From assembly GCA_023101885.1 (NCBI GenBank), contig JALPQD010000224.1, positions 1,911,112-1,975,111 of the forward strand: a DNA stretch of 64,000 nt. The letters run 5' to 3'. The stretch is from Typhlomys cinereus. Lineage: Eukaryota > Chordata > Mammalia > Rodentia > Platacanthomyidae. Made by a program: the position numbers and the translations under genes. The notes under the pieces are model-generated. The model worked only from the letters and a program-made list of their open reading frames with translations, did not search any database and was not told the origin of the DNA. Positions 43,652-55,229 of the stretch are shown in pieces (positions within the stretch are counted from its first letter, which is position 1; the number at the start of each line of letters is the position of its first letter).

Positions 43652-46576
43652 TGTCACAGTTAGATATTGGTGTCAACTTGGGAACTGAGAGCTCTGAGCT
43701 CTGAACACAGTTTCGAGAAATTAGTAGTTGAACTGGGACTTGAGCTGGGGAAGGCCCAGCACCTGGTGGGAGGGATTAGGCCCTGGACAGGTGAATAAGA
43801 TGGAGGGAGCTGGTTGAGGAAGTTGGCATACTTTGGTATACTTGGCTAGACATGCTGGTCTGACAAGTGAAGATTGAGCCTCTCAGAAGTTCTGTGGATA
43901 TGGTGTGGCCAGTGTCCTCAGCCTCTGGTGTTAGTGTGGGTTCTCTGGTCAAACTGAATAATAAACTGGAACTGGACAATTTTTTTTTTCTTTTTTCTTT
44001 TTTTTTGTTTTTTTTTTTTTTTTCAAGAGACAACAATTTATTTTGTATAAAAGATAATCACAAATATATTTTGTGGGAAATCATTGTAAACATATAGTCA
44101 GTTTTTAAAAAAAATCTCAAAAGGTCACAAAAGATTACATACTCTCAATTTCAACATACAAAGTATAAAAATATAATTTTAATCCTCATGTATGTATATA
44201 AAAGCCCTATTGAAACTTTAAATAAAATTCTAAGAAATGTTTCATTTTTATAACAGTCATTAAGTATCTAGTTGGCCATTAATAAAAAAGACACCAACAC
44301 TGCAACCAAGCTATGACCTCTGAGCTGTGTCTGAAGTGTCTTCCGCCTGAGTCACCAATGCAGCCAAGCTGGATGCTACCAGGGCTGATTCCAAATAGTT
44401 CTGTACTCTTAGGGCAAGATAGTTAGTATTCCACAAATCTAAATTCTATCCTCACTAGCATTTCCAAAACATGTGCTCTAAAGATTACTAATCTCATGGA
44501 AAATTACTAATCTCATGGTTAAATACCAGACATTTGACTATGGGAAAGCCACAATACATTTGCTCTGTAAACGGGAGCATTTACACAAAGGCTTCCAGAA
44601 GCCTGCACTGTATTTAACTTTGAATCAAATCTGAATCCTTTATGCGCCCTTACTAGTATCCTGTGGAATGTACTTTGGAAAACACTGGCTCAGATATCTC
44701 AAGTCCCTCTCAGCACTGATACCAACCATATGGAGGAGAGTGATGCAGCCTTTGTATTTGGGGGCTTAAGAGAGGAATAAAGTGCCCTGGTGCTCACAGG
44801 TCCCCTGAAGAAAGTGTCTCCCTTGTTCCTCCTCTGTGGATGTCTTCTTCATTTCTGTGAAAGTAACAACTCTCACAAAGGCTTCATGTTCACCCACGAT
44901 GTAGTAAGTAGCAGAACCTACTAAGAGTAATAATCCTCTAACGTAGGTGAGTTTTCCTTGTCAATAGGGCTGATTTTTCTTCCCAGTACATGGTGGTTCT
45001 ACTGTTCACTAGAACAGTTCTGCACAACCTCAATAGGATCTTTGCCTTTTACCTACTTCCTTGTCCACAGTGCAGTCAACTTGCAAGGTAGTACTGTTAG
45101 TCTGTAAGCTAAAAAGCTGCTCTTCCAAGAAGGAACTCCCGAGGCCATATACTGCTGTTCATGTGCTCTGATTTCTTCAGGTGACAAGTGGTTTGCCCCC
45201 AGAACAAAGTCTGCAAATCTTTTGGGAGCGTGGAGTCTGGAGACAGCTAGCCAGGAAGGGAAGTCAGGCCTGCGGCAGGCTTGACGCAGTTTCTCCAAGG
45301 CACTGGAGGTTTCAGCTTCCGTTTGCTCCTTGAATTCATCTTCAGTCAGATACTTCACTGCCAGTGGTTCTGATGCCAACCATGGCTTCATTTTCCGCCA
45401 CATATAGCTGACTGCTCTGCAAGGGTAGCGCAGACTCCGGAAGAACAGGAGGAGGATCATAACGGTGTAAGCAACCTGAGGCACGGCCACAGCAGCATAG
45501 ATGAGAACCAAGGAGAGGAGCCGCAATGCCCACGCCAGAAGCCCTCTGCTGCTGTCATCAGCAAGGGGTCCATGATTGTAGCAGGCAGCAAAGCTAAGTA
45601 TTCCAACAACCAAGACATAGGCTAATACACATACTCTGTTTTCACACCACAGCCACTTCAGATCTTCCATCAACTGGCACACAACATAAATTGAAGTAAA
45701 GCAACAACCAATCATTAACGCCCCAAAGGTGCTATACTTTGGGATGTATCTTTTAATCATCAGAAGGATGAAGACTAACGTCATTGTAATACCTAGCACG
45801 GTCCCTGAACAGTAATAGAAAACAGCGCTTATAGGTCCTATGGAACTTAGTAAAGTAGTCCACGCATAAATAAAATGTGTGCAAAACCATTGTCATGTAC
45901 TTATCATGCTATATAAATAAGATCATCCCGACATTACCTCCAGACCTGTCATTTGCAAAACTGACTTAATGTCTTTGCAGAAAAGTAAAGGAAAATGCCT
46001 GCCACAAACGCAAGCAGGAGTTTGAAATCCACAATGTTTCGATGCACACGTATGGTATAGGTGACTTTCTCCCTAGCAGGCTCCACAGAGAAGCATACAG
46101 TCTCTCCATAGGGACTGAAGCCAATGGTTAGGTCACAAGATTCCTTTGGTGTCCAAAAGTTATGAAGCACACACTTGATAAATGATAGAATGGTTTCGGG
46201 ATACTGGCAATTATGCCTTTCTGTGATATATACAATACTGAGCAGTCGTGGACTGGTAATTTTCACCTGCACAGTTGACAACATATATATCCACTCCACT
46301 TGATGATTTTGATTGTAGCAGTAACAATCAGACACAGAAGTTTTAATTAAGTCCTTTTCCTTCAAAGATTTACATCTTGGAGCTGCCAGCGCCGCCGCCT
46401 CCTCATGCGCGCCCCAGGGCACTGCGGCCAGCGGCGGCAGCATGAGCACCAGCCACCACCGCCCAGGCCGCATGTCGGCCCCGGAACTGGACAATTTTAA
46501 GCCACAATGAAAACTGTTCTTTCCTTAAGCATTTTGGTCATGAATTTATTGATAACAGTGAAGAATAACTGCAACA
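43652..46576 (+). mobile_element. MaLR-like LTR split by a NEMP2 retrocopy
   Basis: The left part at 43652-43983 starts TGTCACAGTTAGATATTGGT and follows the 9596 copy (GGGATTAGGCCCTGGACAGG, CTCAGCCTCTGGTGTTAGTG). The right part at 46499-46576 continues with TTTGGTCATGAATTTATTGA and ends AACTGCAACA, again as in the 9596 copy. TGTGTAC flanks both outer ends (43645-43651 and 46577-46583). The LTR was therefore present before the NEMP2 copy landed in it. Confidence 0.82.
43984..46482 (-). pseudogene. NEMP2: NEMP2 processed retrocopy, near full length
   Basis: It is derived from nuclear envelope integral membrane protein 2, a multi-pass inner-nuclear-membrane protein. Retrocopy hallmarks are all present: no large introns, a poly(A) tail (T run at 43984-44023), an AATAAA signal (44037-44042 on this strand), and a perfect 16-bp duplication GGAACTGGACAATTTT (43968-43983 and 46483-46498). 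Coding starts at ATG 46473-46471 with a hydrophobic signal peptide, then the SDCYCYNQNHQVEW region, and runs open to a TGA at 45951-45949. A second frame resumes with ISAVFYYCSGTVLGIT and hydrophobic segments, then the RFADFVLG-type NEMP block, and stops at 45053. Between them 45830-45960 (131 nt) has no counterpart in NEMP proteins. No other break is visible. Low divergence makes it young, but as it stands it cannot give a full NEMP2. Confidence 0.88.
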
Positions 46577-49120
46577 TGTGTACAGAGGCTGACAATGTGA
46601 CTCTCAAAGAGAAAGCATTCATGACTATGCGTCAGATATTTGTTGAGCATCTGATGCAAGGAATACTATACTATATCCCAAGGGCTGAGGAGGACAAACA
46701 GATTGTACTATTACTTTTGGAGAATCTTATGCAAATTCTTTGATGGGTTGTCACTCATAGCTTAATATGGAGTTGCACACTTGTATCAACACTTGGGAGG
46801 TGGAGGCAGAAAGATCAGGAATTGAAGGCCAGCCTGAGTTTCATGAGACTCGGGCCTGTGCCTTCATAGTGGAGCACTTGCCTAACGTGTTTGATGCTCT
46901 GTGTTCCAGTCCAAGGACTGATGAGTAAAAGCCCTGGGGAGACAACTAGGTCCTCTAAGACATATATAATCCACCCAAAAGTGTGTTTCTCTATCTCCTG
47001 CACATCATCCAGTTCTGAGGATGCATGTAGGGCCTTGTACATGCTGGGCTGTACATGCTGTACCATTAAGCTACGTCCACAGCTGGAAAAGAATGTTTTA
47101 TTGTTGACCATGCAGGTGACTTTAAAAATTCACCAGTAATACCAGGCACGGTGGCTCACACTTGTAATTCTATCATCTGGAATGTCGAGGTAAGGGGATT
47201 TCTGAGGGTTCTGGGCTACTTGGTTTAAGATTAGTCTGGAACGAAACCCAATTTGAGAACATCAGAATCCATGCATGTGTACATACATTAAAAATAAAGA
47301 TTACCAGCAAATCTTTAACTGGGGAAAGTTTTTAAGATTTATTTATTTTTTAATACAGGGACTCATGAAGACCAGGCTGGCTTTGTAGCCGAGGACCTGG
47401 ACTTTGGATCCTCCTGCTTTTACCTCTGATGTCCTGAGGTGAGAGGGGTCTTCTCACCAAGATCAGCTGAGAATTTGTAAAATTAGAATTCTGAATTCCA
47501 CTCCTTTACCTGAATCTGCAGATATGATTCAGGCAGTAGCAGGGGGGTGTCATTCCAGCCCTTGGGAGGTTAGTGGCAGGAACAGCATCACAAATGTGAG
47601 GTCAGGGTGAGCTACATAATGTGGGCCAGACTAGCCAAAGCTGCCTAGTGTCAATCTCCACCTTATTAGAAGAAATCACAAAATCCAGTGAATCTGTATT
47701 TCCACCAGACTCAGGTTGTTCATCCCTGCCAATAATCTTCTTGGATTACTGTTAGTGAAATGTCCAAGAGTATCTGAAAGAAAATCGCTGGGGACCTTAT
47801 TTATAAAAACCCGATCCCAGACCTCTGTCTCAGACTTTTAGAATAAGAATATTTGGTGCCAGGGCCTGGGTATATGTATCTTGAGTTTGTTTTCTGTCTG
47901 ACTCTCACGGCCTCCATAATTTCCCTTCAAGATGTATTCTTGATCTCCTGCTCAACACTACAGCCACCAAAAGCCCTCTGGAGAGAGTTAGAAGGCTGTG
48001 CAGACGCTCCTCTGTAATAAACATTGATTTTTAAAATCACCCCTTTCCTCATCCTCAGGATCTAAACCCAGCTGGTTGCTGATCTGAGCACTTTGTGGGC
48101 AGTAGCTGGACTCTCAAGTCAGCATCCCTGCATGCTCTGACCTCTCAGACTGACCATGAGCCTGTCTAGAGAGTCCCGATTGCCAACCGAGTGCTATCTT
48201 TGGGCCCATCAAATTGTCTTCCTGGGTCATGGCTGTCTGTGGTCATTCTGGGCCCAGTCTCAGGTGCCCAGGCTCCTTCCCCACCCTGCTCTAAAGCCTG
48301 TCTAACATGTAGATGCCAGTTGTGTAAATAACTGGCCCAGATCTCTTGAAGGGCACACCTGTGGAAGTGGGTGCCTGAGGTGGACGTGAGCTTGAAGCTA
48401 GACCTGACCCCTGACGGGGCCTGAGCTTCCACCTTGAGGTTAAGTCCAGTGTGACTTCATAGCTGGCAGAGGCCGTGTGAGGCTGGGAGAGCACTGAGCG
48501 GCTCACTCCTTCCTGATTTCACACCTCTTGGCCACCCTGCGCCTATGCCTGCGAACCCGGGAAGGCCTTCTTCAGCGTGGCCAACCTGCCCCATGTGAGC
48601 TCTGTCCCACAAAGCCTCTCTTGCTCTCACCGGCCTCTCTCGCAAGGAGGACCAAGCTCCCTGACACCTTGTCCACTGTCAACCTCTTTCTGGACCCACT
48701 TGGAACATCTATTGAGCACAAAGGAAGTGCTAAGTGGCAAGGACTAAATACGCTATTACAGGAAAAGTGCTCAGGGCATTGTCTCGCTACCTTGCTTAGA
48801 AAGTTATAGTTATCACTTGCCATTGTTGCACAATCTATTTCTCACAGCAACCCTACAGTGTGGGTCAAGGGTGCTCAGGAGTGATCGTTCTGTAAGAAAC
48901 TAGGTCTGTTCATCACAGGCTGGGAAATGGTGGGTAGCAATTTTCAGTGGTTCTATGTAGCTTCCAAGCTGTACTCTTGACAACTGTTAAAGAGCTCACT
49001 CTGGGATCTTACATTTAGAATAGAGGAAAATTTAAAACAATTAGTAACACCATATATATTTCTTTTTTTAAATAAAAAAATGACATGGCTAAGCAAGGCA
49101 TGCGTGATATGATGGTGCAC
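46577..49120. other. Unique DNA with B1-like remnants, no gene
   Basis: 46755-46850 is a B1-like copy (CACTTGTATCAACACTTGGG) and 47140-47265 another (AGGCACGGTGGCTCACACTT). 47340-48950 contains no recognisable exon; open frames there lack domains. 48700-48870 faintly resembles a MIR. Confidence 0.45.
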
Positions 49121-49212
49121 CTCTAGTCCCAGTGAAAGGCAGAGGAGAAACACAAGTTTGAGGCCAGTGTGGGTTATATAAAGAGGCCCTGTTTCAAAGG
49201 AGAGAGAGAGGG

Positions 49213-49243
<31 letters not shown>

Positions 49244-49510
49244 GGGGGGAGAGGGGGGAACACAACAAGAACTTGGATATAGCTCAATGGCAGAGGGTAC
49301 ATTTGATCCCAGCACTGTAGAAAGAGAAACATAACCAATCAATGAATTTCTCTCTCTCTTTCTCTCTCTCACTCCTTTGTCAAAGGGTCTTATGAAGTAA
49401 AGCTGACCTTGAACTTGCTTTGTAGTCAAGGATAGCATTAAAATCTGATCTACCTGCCTTTACTTCCTGCATGCTGGGATTACAATCACGAGACACCATG
49501 TCTGGTGAAT
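49120..49510. repeat. B1-like SINEs and (GA)n
   Basis: 49090-49200 is B1-like on the plus strand with a GA tail at 49201-49258. 49380-49500 is B1-like on the minus strand (AGCTGACCTTGAACTTGCTT). Confidence 0.6.
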
Positions 49511-49548
49511 CAATGCATTAAAGAGACTTACCAAGATTTTTGGGGGGG

Positions 49549-49815
49549 AAGTGACTGGTGATGAGTGTCAGCCTGGCAGCTGGGAGGCAGGTCCTAGGCT
49601 TCCTGAGAGGTATATTCTAGATTAGGGTTGGCTACTGAATTTGTTGTTTGGCCGTTTCTTGTTCTTGGCGGTGGATGTGATGTTGTCTCAAGCTCCTGCC
49701 TCTCTGGCTTCCTTGCCATGATGAACTGTAACCTGAAATTGTGAGCGGAAATAAACTCCTTTGTTCCTTATTTTGATTTTGTCAGAAATCCACTACGGCA
49801 ATATGATAACTAAGA
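49549..49815 (+). mobile_element. MaLR-like LTR fragment
   Basis: GTGACTGGTGATGAGTGTCA starts it. The 3' part is the diagnostic rodent MaLR run GCCATGATGAACTGTAACCT, GAGCGGAAATAAACTCCTTT and the end ATATGATAACTAAGACAG. Confidence 0.65.
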
Positions 49816-50291
49816 CAGTGACAGATTAGACCAAATTGCCATTGGGGTGATAAGGTATATCTTTTTTTTTTTTTTTTTGCATCACTATGACTAAAATACT
49901 TGACCGAACCTCTTAAAAAGAAAACGACATTTGTTTTGGTTCATGGTTTTGGAGAGTTTGGCACATCGACATTCGGTCCCACACACTCTGATGGAACCTC
50001 GTGATAGTAGCTATGTGGGGGAGGGCTGGTTGCTTCATGACTACATGGCCAGGAAATGCTGCAGTGTAATGCGGACGCTCGGCTCAGGTTCTCTTCTCTT
50101 ATGAGCCCCACCCATGGGAGGTTATTGCTTCCTTTTAGAGTGGGTCTCTCCAGCTCCTGTTAATCCTATTTGGAAACAGACATGAAGGAAGAATCTCCTA
50201 GTTGATTCTAAATCTAGTCAAACTGGCAAAATTAATCATCATTTGGGTAGATGATGACTTATTCCATGAATCTCTCTGCTTTTGTACTTGG

Positions 50292-50320
<29 letters not shown>
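49816..50320. other. Unique DNA, possibly old LTR sequence
   Basis: A T run at 49862-49879 and a longer one at 50297-50325 stand out. No gene is recognised. Confidence 0.4.
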
Positions 50321-50325
<5 letters not shown>

Positions 50326-50328
<3 letters not shown>

Positions 50329-50670
50329 CTGGGCATGGTAGTGTACACTACAGGGAGCATTGGGGAGGCTGAGAAAGGAGGATTATGATCTACATGAAGA
50401 GTAGGAGGCCAACCTGGGTTACACAGAGAGAACCTGTTTCAGGCCAGGAAGATGGCTCAGAGTAAAACCTTAGCCTTGAAAGCAAAAAGACCTGAGTTCA
50501 GATTCCCAGATCTGTTGTAAATATGCTGGTCGGAGCCTGGAAATCCCAGAACAAAACAATAAAGAACAATCCAAGATAATTAGGCCTTCACAGGCACACA
50601 CATACTCTCTCTTACACACCAACCACACCCACTCCAACACCCACACACAAAAGCACACAAATATATAAAA
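50326..50670 (+). repeat. B1-like SINE followed by family B SINE
   Basis: 50328-50435 is B1-like (GCTGGGCATGGTAGTGTACA). 50440-50665 is a degraded family B copy (GCCAGGAAGATGGCTCAGAG, GAGTTCAGATTCCC) with a CA-rich tail. Confidence 0.65.
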
Positions 50671-50883
50671 TAGTGAGAACCCCGAAATATGTTTTTTCTT
50701 TCCTGAGGGGCAAAAACATATTAATTTCACATTTGTCCAAGATTTAGTGATTAAAATCGCAGATTAATCAAAGATTAGTAGCTCTACGAGAATAGACTTC
50801 ACATCTTTGGGAGAATTCTGTTACTTTTGAAGATTATTGAATGCTAAGTTTAACTTTCTGATTGAGTTTTTTTAATATTTTAT

Positions 50884-50912
50884 ATTTTTATTTTATTTTA
50901 TTATTTTATTTA

Positions 50913-50958
<46 letters not shown>

Positions 50959-51191
50959 ATCAGAGGGCATTGTGTGACCCTGTGGAGAACCAAGGGTGAC
51001 TTTGGTAATCATGAGAGTTGCTTCCACTTCCTTCTTGTTTTGCTTTTAGATTTTTCATGCTCTGCCCACCAGGGCCAGAAGTACAAGCCACTGCCTTTTC
51101 TGCCTATCATTTTTACATGGGACCTGGGATCCAAACTCAGAACCTTCTGCTTGTGAGACAGAATCTTAACCTCTGAGCCATCTTTCCAGCC
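50884..51191 (-). repeat. Family B SINE, minus strand, with (GT)n
   Basis: The minus-strand head is AGGGCTGGAAAGATGGCTCA. A GT array lies at 50917-50958. Confidence 0.85.
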
Positions 51192-51206
51192 CTCTGATTG
51201 AGTTTT

Positions 51207-51283
51207 TTAAATACATTTTTTATTATTTCCGCTCATACAAACTTAATAGGTAGACCAGTTCCCTCCCTCCCTCCTCCTCCCCC
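51207..51283 (-). mobile_element. Very short L1 3' end with target-site duplication
   Basis: The 77-nt insert is the reverse complement of the L1 3' end seen at 19180-19280: TTTTTATTATTTCCGCTCAT, ACAAACTTAATAGG, then a CCTCC-rich tract. A perfect 15-bp repeat CTCTGATTGAGTTTT flanks it at 51192-51206 and 51284-51298. Confidence 0.9.
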
Positions 51284-51298
51284 CTCTGATTGAGTTTT

Positions 51299-52145
51299 GT
51301 AAAAAACAAGTTCTTGTTATATAACCTTGGCTGGCCTTAGATTCTTCATCCTCCTGACTCAACCTCCTGAGTGTTGGGAATTATTTTTGTGGGTCACCAT
51401 GTTGGCCTAAACTTTTGCATTTTAAATTCTCTAATTTATGTTTGTTATATAACGCAGGCAAAACATTCTCTCAAGTCTTTACATATGTTCTTGTATTATG
51501 ACCACAAGAATCCTGTGATGGATGTACATCTTTGTCTCATGCATGGAAAATTTAATAGATGTATTTCACTGGCTCCATGTTGTGTAGAGAGAAGAGTTTG
51601 GACTTGGGCGAGTGTCTAGAGCCTCTTCGTATTAACTATGGTGCCTCAGTTGGAGATATTCTCGTCAAGTGAATGCTGATCTTAAGGCTTAGGAATGGTT
51701 CTGCCACAAGAAAGGAAGGCACACTCGACATAGCTCAGGTGATGTAACTGGCAAGGAATGTTCAGGACGCCCACTTAGCAAGGACAGAGACACAGGCACC
51801 AGGCAGGTGTGCAGCAGGAGCTCAGTGAGGGCCCCAAGGACCCAGAACCTTCTGCTCAGCTGTCCTGTGTTCAGACAGCCCGTTGTCTCCAAACGCCTCC
51901 TCGGCAGGTCTCTGTACTCCACAGGAAGCACAATATTCCCTGGAAGCGCCAGCAGGCTTCCTCTTCTGCGTCCTTGTTCAGAGTTTGATAGAGAGCTCCT
52001 TGTGGCTGTAAGGAAAGCCAGACCCTGGGTAAAGAATGATGAGATTGCTAGACAACTTCGTCAGGAGTATTGCTAGATAACTTAGTCAGGAGTCCGTGTG
52101 CCCCACCTCACACTGAGTGATGTGAGCTTATTGCTTGTTACTAAG
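51299..52145. other. B1-like remnant then unique DNA, no gene
   Basis: 51300-51400 is B1-like on the minus strand (AAGTTCTTGTTATATAACCT). 51400-52145 contains open frames without domains. Confidence 0.45.
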
Positions 52146-52355
52146 CAACAGGGCGGATGAGATGGCTCAGGTCCTATGTGCAAACCCAGTGATCTCAAGT
52201 GTGGTCCTGGAGTCCAAGTAGTAGGAGAGAATCAAATCCTGAAAACCATCCTCTGGCCTCCATAAGTACTCTGTAGTGCTCCTCAGACCACAGCGAGCAT
52301 ACCCTGTCTCTAACGCCCCACTTATTTATTTATTTATTTATTTATTTATTTTTTA
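52146..52355 (+). repeat. RSINE-like SINE and (TTTA)n
   Basis: GGCGGATGAGATGGCTCAGG, GTAGGAGAGAATCAAATCCT and CATCCTCTGGCCTCCATAAG mark the SINE. 52322-52352 is a TTTA array. Confidence 0.6.
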
Positions 52356-52852
52356 TCAGTCGTCTTATCTTCCATTGGAATTTCCAGGAGGAAAAACCTT
52401 TGGATTTCCTTACTGTACAACTTTTTTTTCAGTTCTACATCTGTTGTTATGTCTTTTTTCCCTCTTTTGCTGTCTCTCTGTAAAGTTTATGTGGTACTTG
52501 GGAACGAATGCAGGCATCACGCATGCAGGCCAACAGTCTACCAACTGAGGAGCACCCGGCTTTCCACAGGATGTTTCTTGAGGACGTTTGATACATGTGT
52601 ATTCATACTTATTCTCTTTATCCTCTCTCACTGCCATCTCAATTTTCTCATTTCGCATAGTTTCAAGCTAATGAGAGACTTTTCGAGTAGCTTCTAAGTT
52701 AGCATGAAATTGAAATTTCACATGTGCTGAGGCAGATAAATTCTTTACCTCATGCTTTGCAGGGCAGCATTGTGAGACTTTGAAGGCATCACATACTCAG
52801 ATGTGTACACAGGCCTTTTCCTTGTTCTTAGAACTAGCTCTCTGAGCATGCC

Positions 52853-52890
52853 GGGGGTGCGGGGGGGGGGGGGGGCGGGGGGGGAGGGAT
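52853..52890 (+). repeat. G-run, quadruplex-prone
   Basis: GGGGGTGC is followed by 16 G, a single C, then eight G, an A and GGG. The run is long enough for several overlapping four-stranded folds. It lies in otherwise ordinary unique DNA. Confidence 0.9.
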
Positions 52891-54395
52891 GAGATTCAAG
52901 GCCAGTCATCAGGGCTGAGCATTTCTGACTGCACTGCTGAGAACAGGAATACGTTCCATGGCACATTCTGGTTTGCTCTTGCCTGTCTGGGAACCAATCC
53001 CCATGTCGTTTTATAATTCTTTGAATTCTTTTTCTTCGCTTGCACAGGGGAATTATTACCTTTTCCTCCTAATCTGTGAAGATCAGATAACGTGAGAAGT
53101 AGTCATGGTGGATGTTGTGAAGTGGGTACTAGCACGGTGCTTTAGAAAAGAATCCACACTCCTGAGAGAGATGGGGCCATGCTCAGCACAGTGAAGGGCA
53201 CCGTCAGCACAGGGTTTAGGGGCTGGGAGGATATTCAGATTGTGTTAGAATCTTCATAATAATAATACAATCAGGCAGGAAGAGCCCTCAGACTGATAGA
53301 AGTGCTGGAAATGGATTCAGGCAGCGAGTTGAGGCTGTCTAGTGAATTAGATTAGGGATCGATCCAAAGGAAATCAAGGGAGGAAGCTCGGGGAGAAAGA
53401 CCTGTGGCTAACACACGCTCAGGGGAAGAGAAGAAAGACACAAGAGGCAGGAAGCCAGAGAGAACCTGGAGAGGGCAGTATAGGAGGCTAAAGAAGACTC
53501 AGGGCTTTAGGGATTGTTATTACGAGGTTAAAGAAAAACCATGGCTGTTTTGTTATCTTAGGAAGTGGTGTCGTGCACTTTGGAAACAACCACCAAAAGT
53601 GGAAGCTGATCTGTGCTTTACAAAGGAAGAATGAGAAAATACATCACTGTTTGAAACTAATACATAACGTATTAAATGAAAAGCTGTCAGTGAAAAGGGC
53701 AGCTGCAAAAGCACAAGCTGTTCATCTAAAACCTTGTGGTCATTTTCATTTGGGAGAACATGTAGTATAGCAGACTGTGGGAGAAAAGTCAGCCTCAGGT
53801 TGCCTTGGGCCCAAGTCCTGAGGCATGGAAGTTACTGGTGCTTTGGACGCCCGTATTTTCCATGAAAATCATGGGTAGCATCTATTGTGTGATACTCGGT
53901 AAGTCAAGTCAATTGTATTCAAAGGTCTGGAACTGAGCTGTGGGGCATTCCTCTTTGTGGCTTAGTGCTGGCGCTAGGTGGCAGCAGTATTCTCTTAACA
54001 GTTAAAATGACAAAAATGGAAGCAGCAAAGGCCTAACAGAGTGTGAAGGCAAAGCAGAGGGAGAGAGATTTATAGAGACAGAGGCGGAGATGAAGATGGA
54101 ATGAAAATAAAACACAGAAAAAGGAGGAGGGAGGGAAGAGGGGACAGAAAGGGGAAGAAATGGAGGGATAATTCTAGAATTTGGTAATTCAAAAAATTAA
54201 AATTGACATTAATAAAGTGCGTGTGCGTGTGTGTTAGTGTATTTGTCTGTCTACGAATGTTACAGTATGGATTAAGAGGTCATAGGACAACTCTGTGGGG
54301 TTGGTTTTCTCCTTAATGTGTGTTTTGGTGATCAAATACAGGTCATCTGGCCAGTGCAACAAATGCTTTTATCTGCTGACCCATCTCACCTGCCC
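52891..54395. other. Unique DNA, no supported gene
   Basis: The open frame at 53404-53634 is lysine- and arginine-rich without a domain. A GT-containing stretch lies at about 54218-54245. Nothing is called. Confidence 0.45.
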
Positions 54396-54585
54396 CGAAT
54401 TTGGTCTCCTCTCCTCTCCTCTCCTCTCCCCTCCCCTCCCCTCCCCTCCCCTCCCCTCCCCTCCCCTCCCCTCCCCTCCCTCCCTTCCCCTCCCCTCCCC
54501 TCCCCTCTTCTCTCTTCTCCTTCTCTTGCTTCTCTTCCTTCTTTCCTTCCTTCCTTCCATTCTTTTTTCTTTCTTTCTTTCTGAT
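54396..54585. repeat. (CTCCC)n pyrimidine tract
   Basis: CTCCT pentamers (54406-54426) turn into CCCCT/CTCCC pentamers (54427-54508), then CTT- and TTCC-rich sequence to 54585. Long frames across it are artefacts of the repeat. Confidence 0.95.
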
Positions 54586-54868
54586 CATCAGACAAGATAT
54601 CAGGTTTCACTGTATCCTCTTCATATAAGGCATTCTACTTTATTCTAATTCACTCCCTTTCTCCACTACTTTCTCTGCATTTCCTCCCCCTAGAATATTG
54701 TATTTCCAAAGTAAAAATTGAAAGTAGCCACTGTGTGGAAAAACTATATTTCACCATCCACATCCTAGAGCATTTAGTTTCATTTTTGCTGCAACCTCCC
54801 ACTTTCTAGAATAGTTTGTTTTTGCTTGTAACTATCTGTGGGGCCAGTGGTGGTTACCATATAGTTTT

Positions 54869-55076
54869 TTTTTTAAAATATTTTATTTATTTTGTGTGTG
54901 TATATGTATGAGTATCAGAGGGCACTGTGTCCCTGTGGATGACCAAGGGTGACTTCGCTAAGCTCTGGGATCTCCCAGGCTCCGTGCCTGGCATTTTTAC
55001 GTGGGACCTGGGATCCGAACTCAGGACCTTCTGCTTGTGAGACAGAATCTTAACCCCTGAGCCATCTCTCCAGCCC
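54869..55076 (-). repeat. Family B SINE with target-site duplication
   Basis: The minus-strand head is AGGGCTGGAGAGATGGCTCA, so it retains a good A box. A perfect 15-bp repeat TTACCATATAGTTTT lies at 54854-54868 and 55077-55091. It lacks part of the body and the long CA tract. Confidence 0.88.
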
Positions 55077-55229
55077 TTACCATATAGTTTTGACAATACA
55101 TAAAAATCTTAAGTAATCCTGGGTAAGATTTTGTAAAACTAGCTTGGACAAATATCTGTTAAAAACATTTTACTGTTCATTTTTACCTTAATATTAATCT
55201 CAATTATATATATGTATACATATATGTGT

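Noticed and set aside
46507..46743. A 78-codon plus-strand frame next to the NEMP2 copy
   Set aside because: Its first part is the end of the MaLR-like LTR, so the start lies in mobile-element DNA. No domain is visible.
51807..52076. An 89-codon frame with a plausible-looking C-terminus
   Set aside because: An overlapping minus-strand frame of similar length exists and no family resemblance was found.
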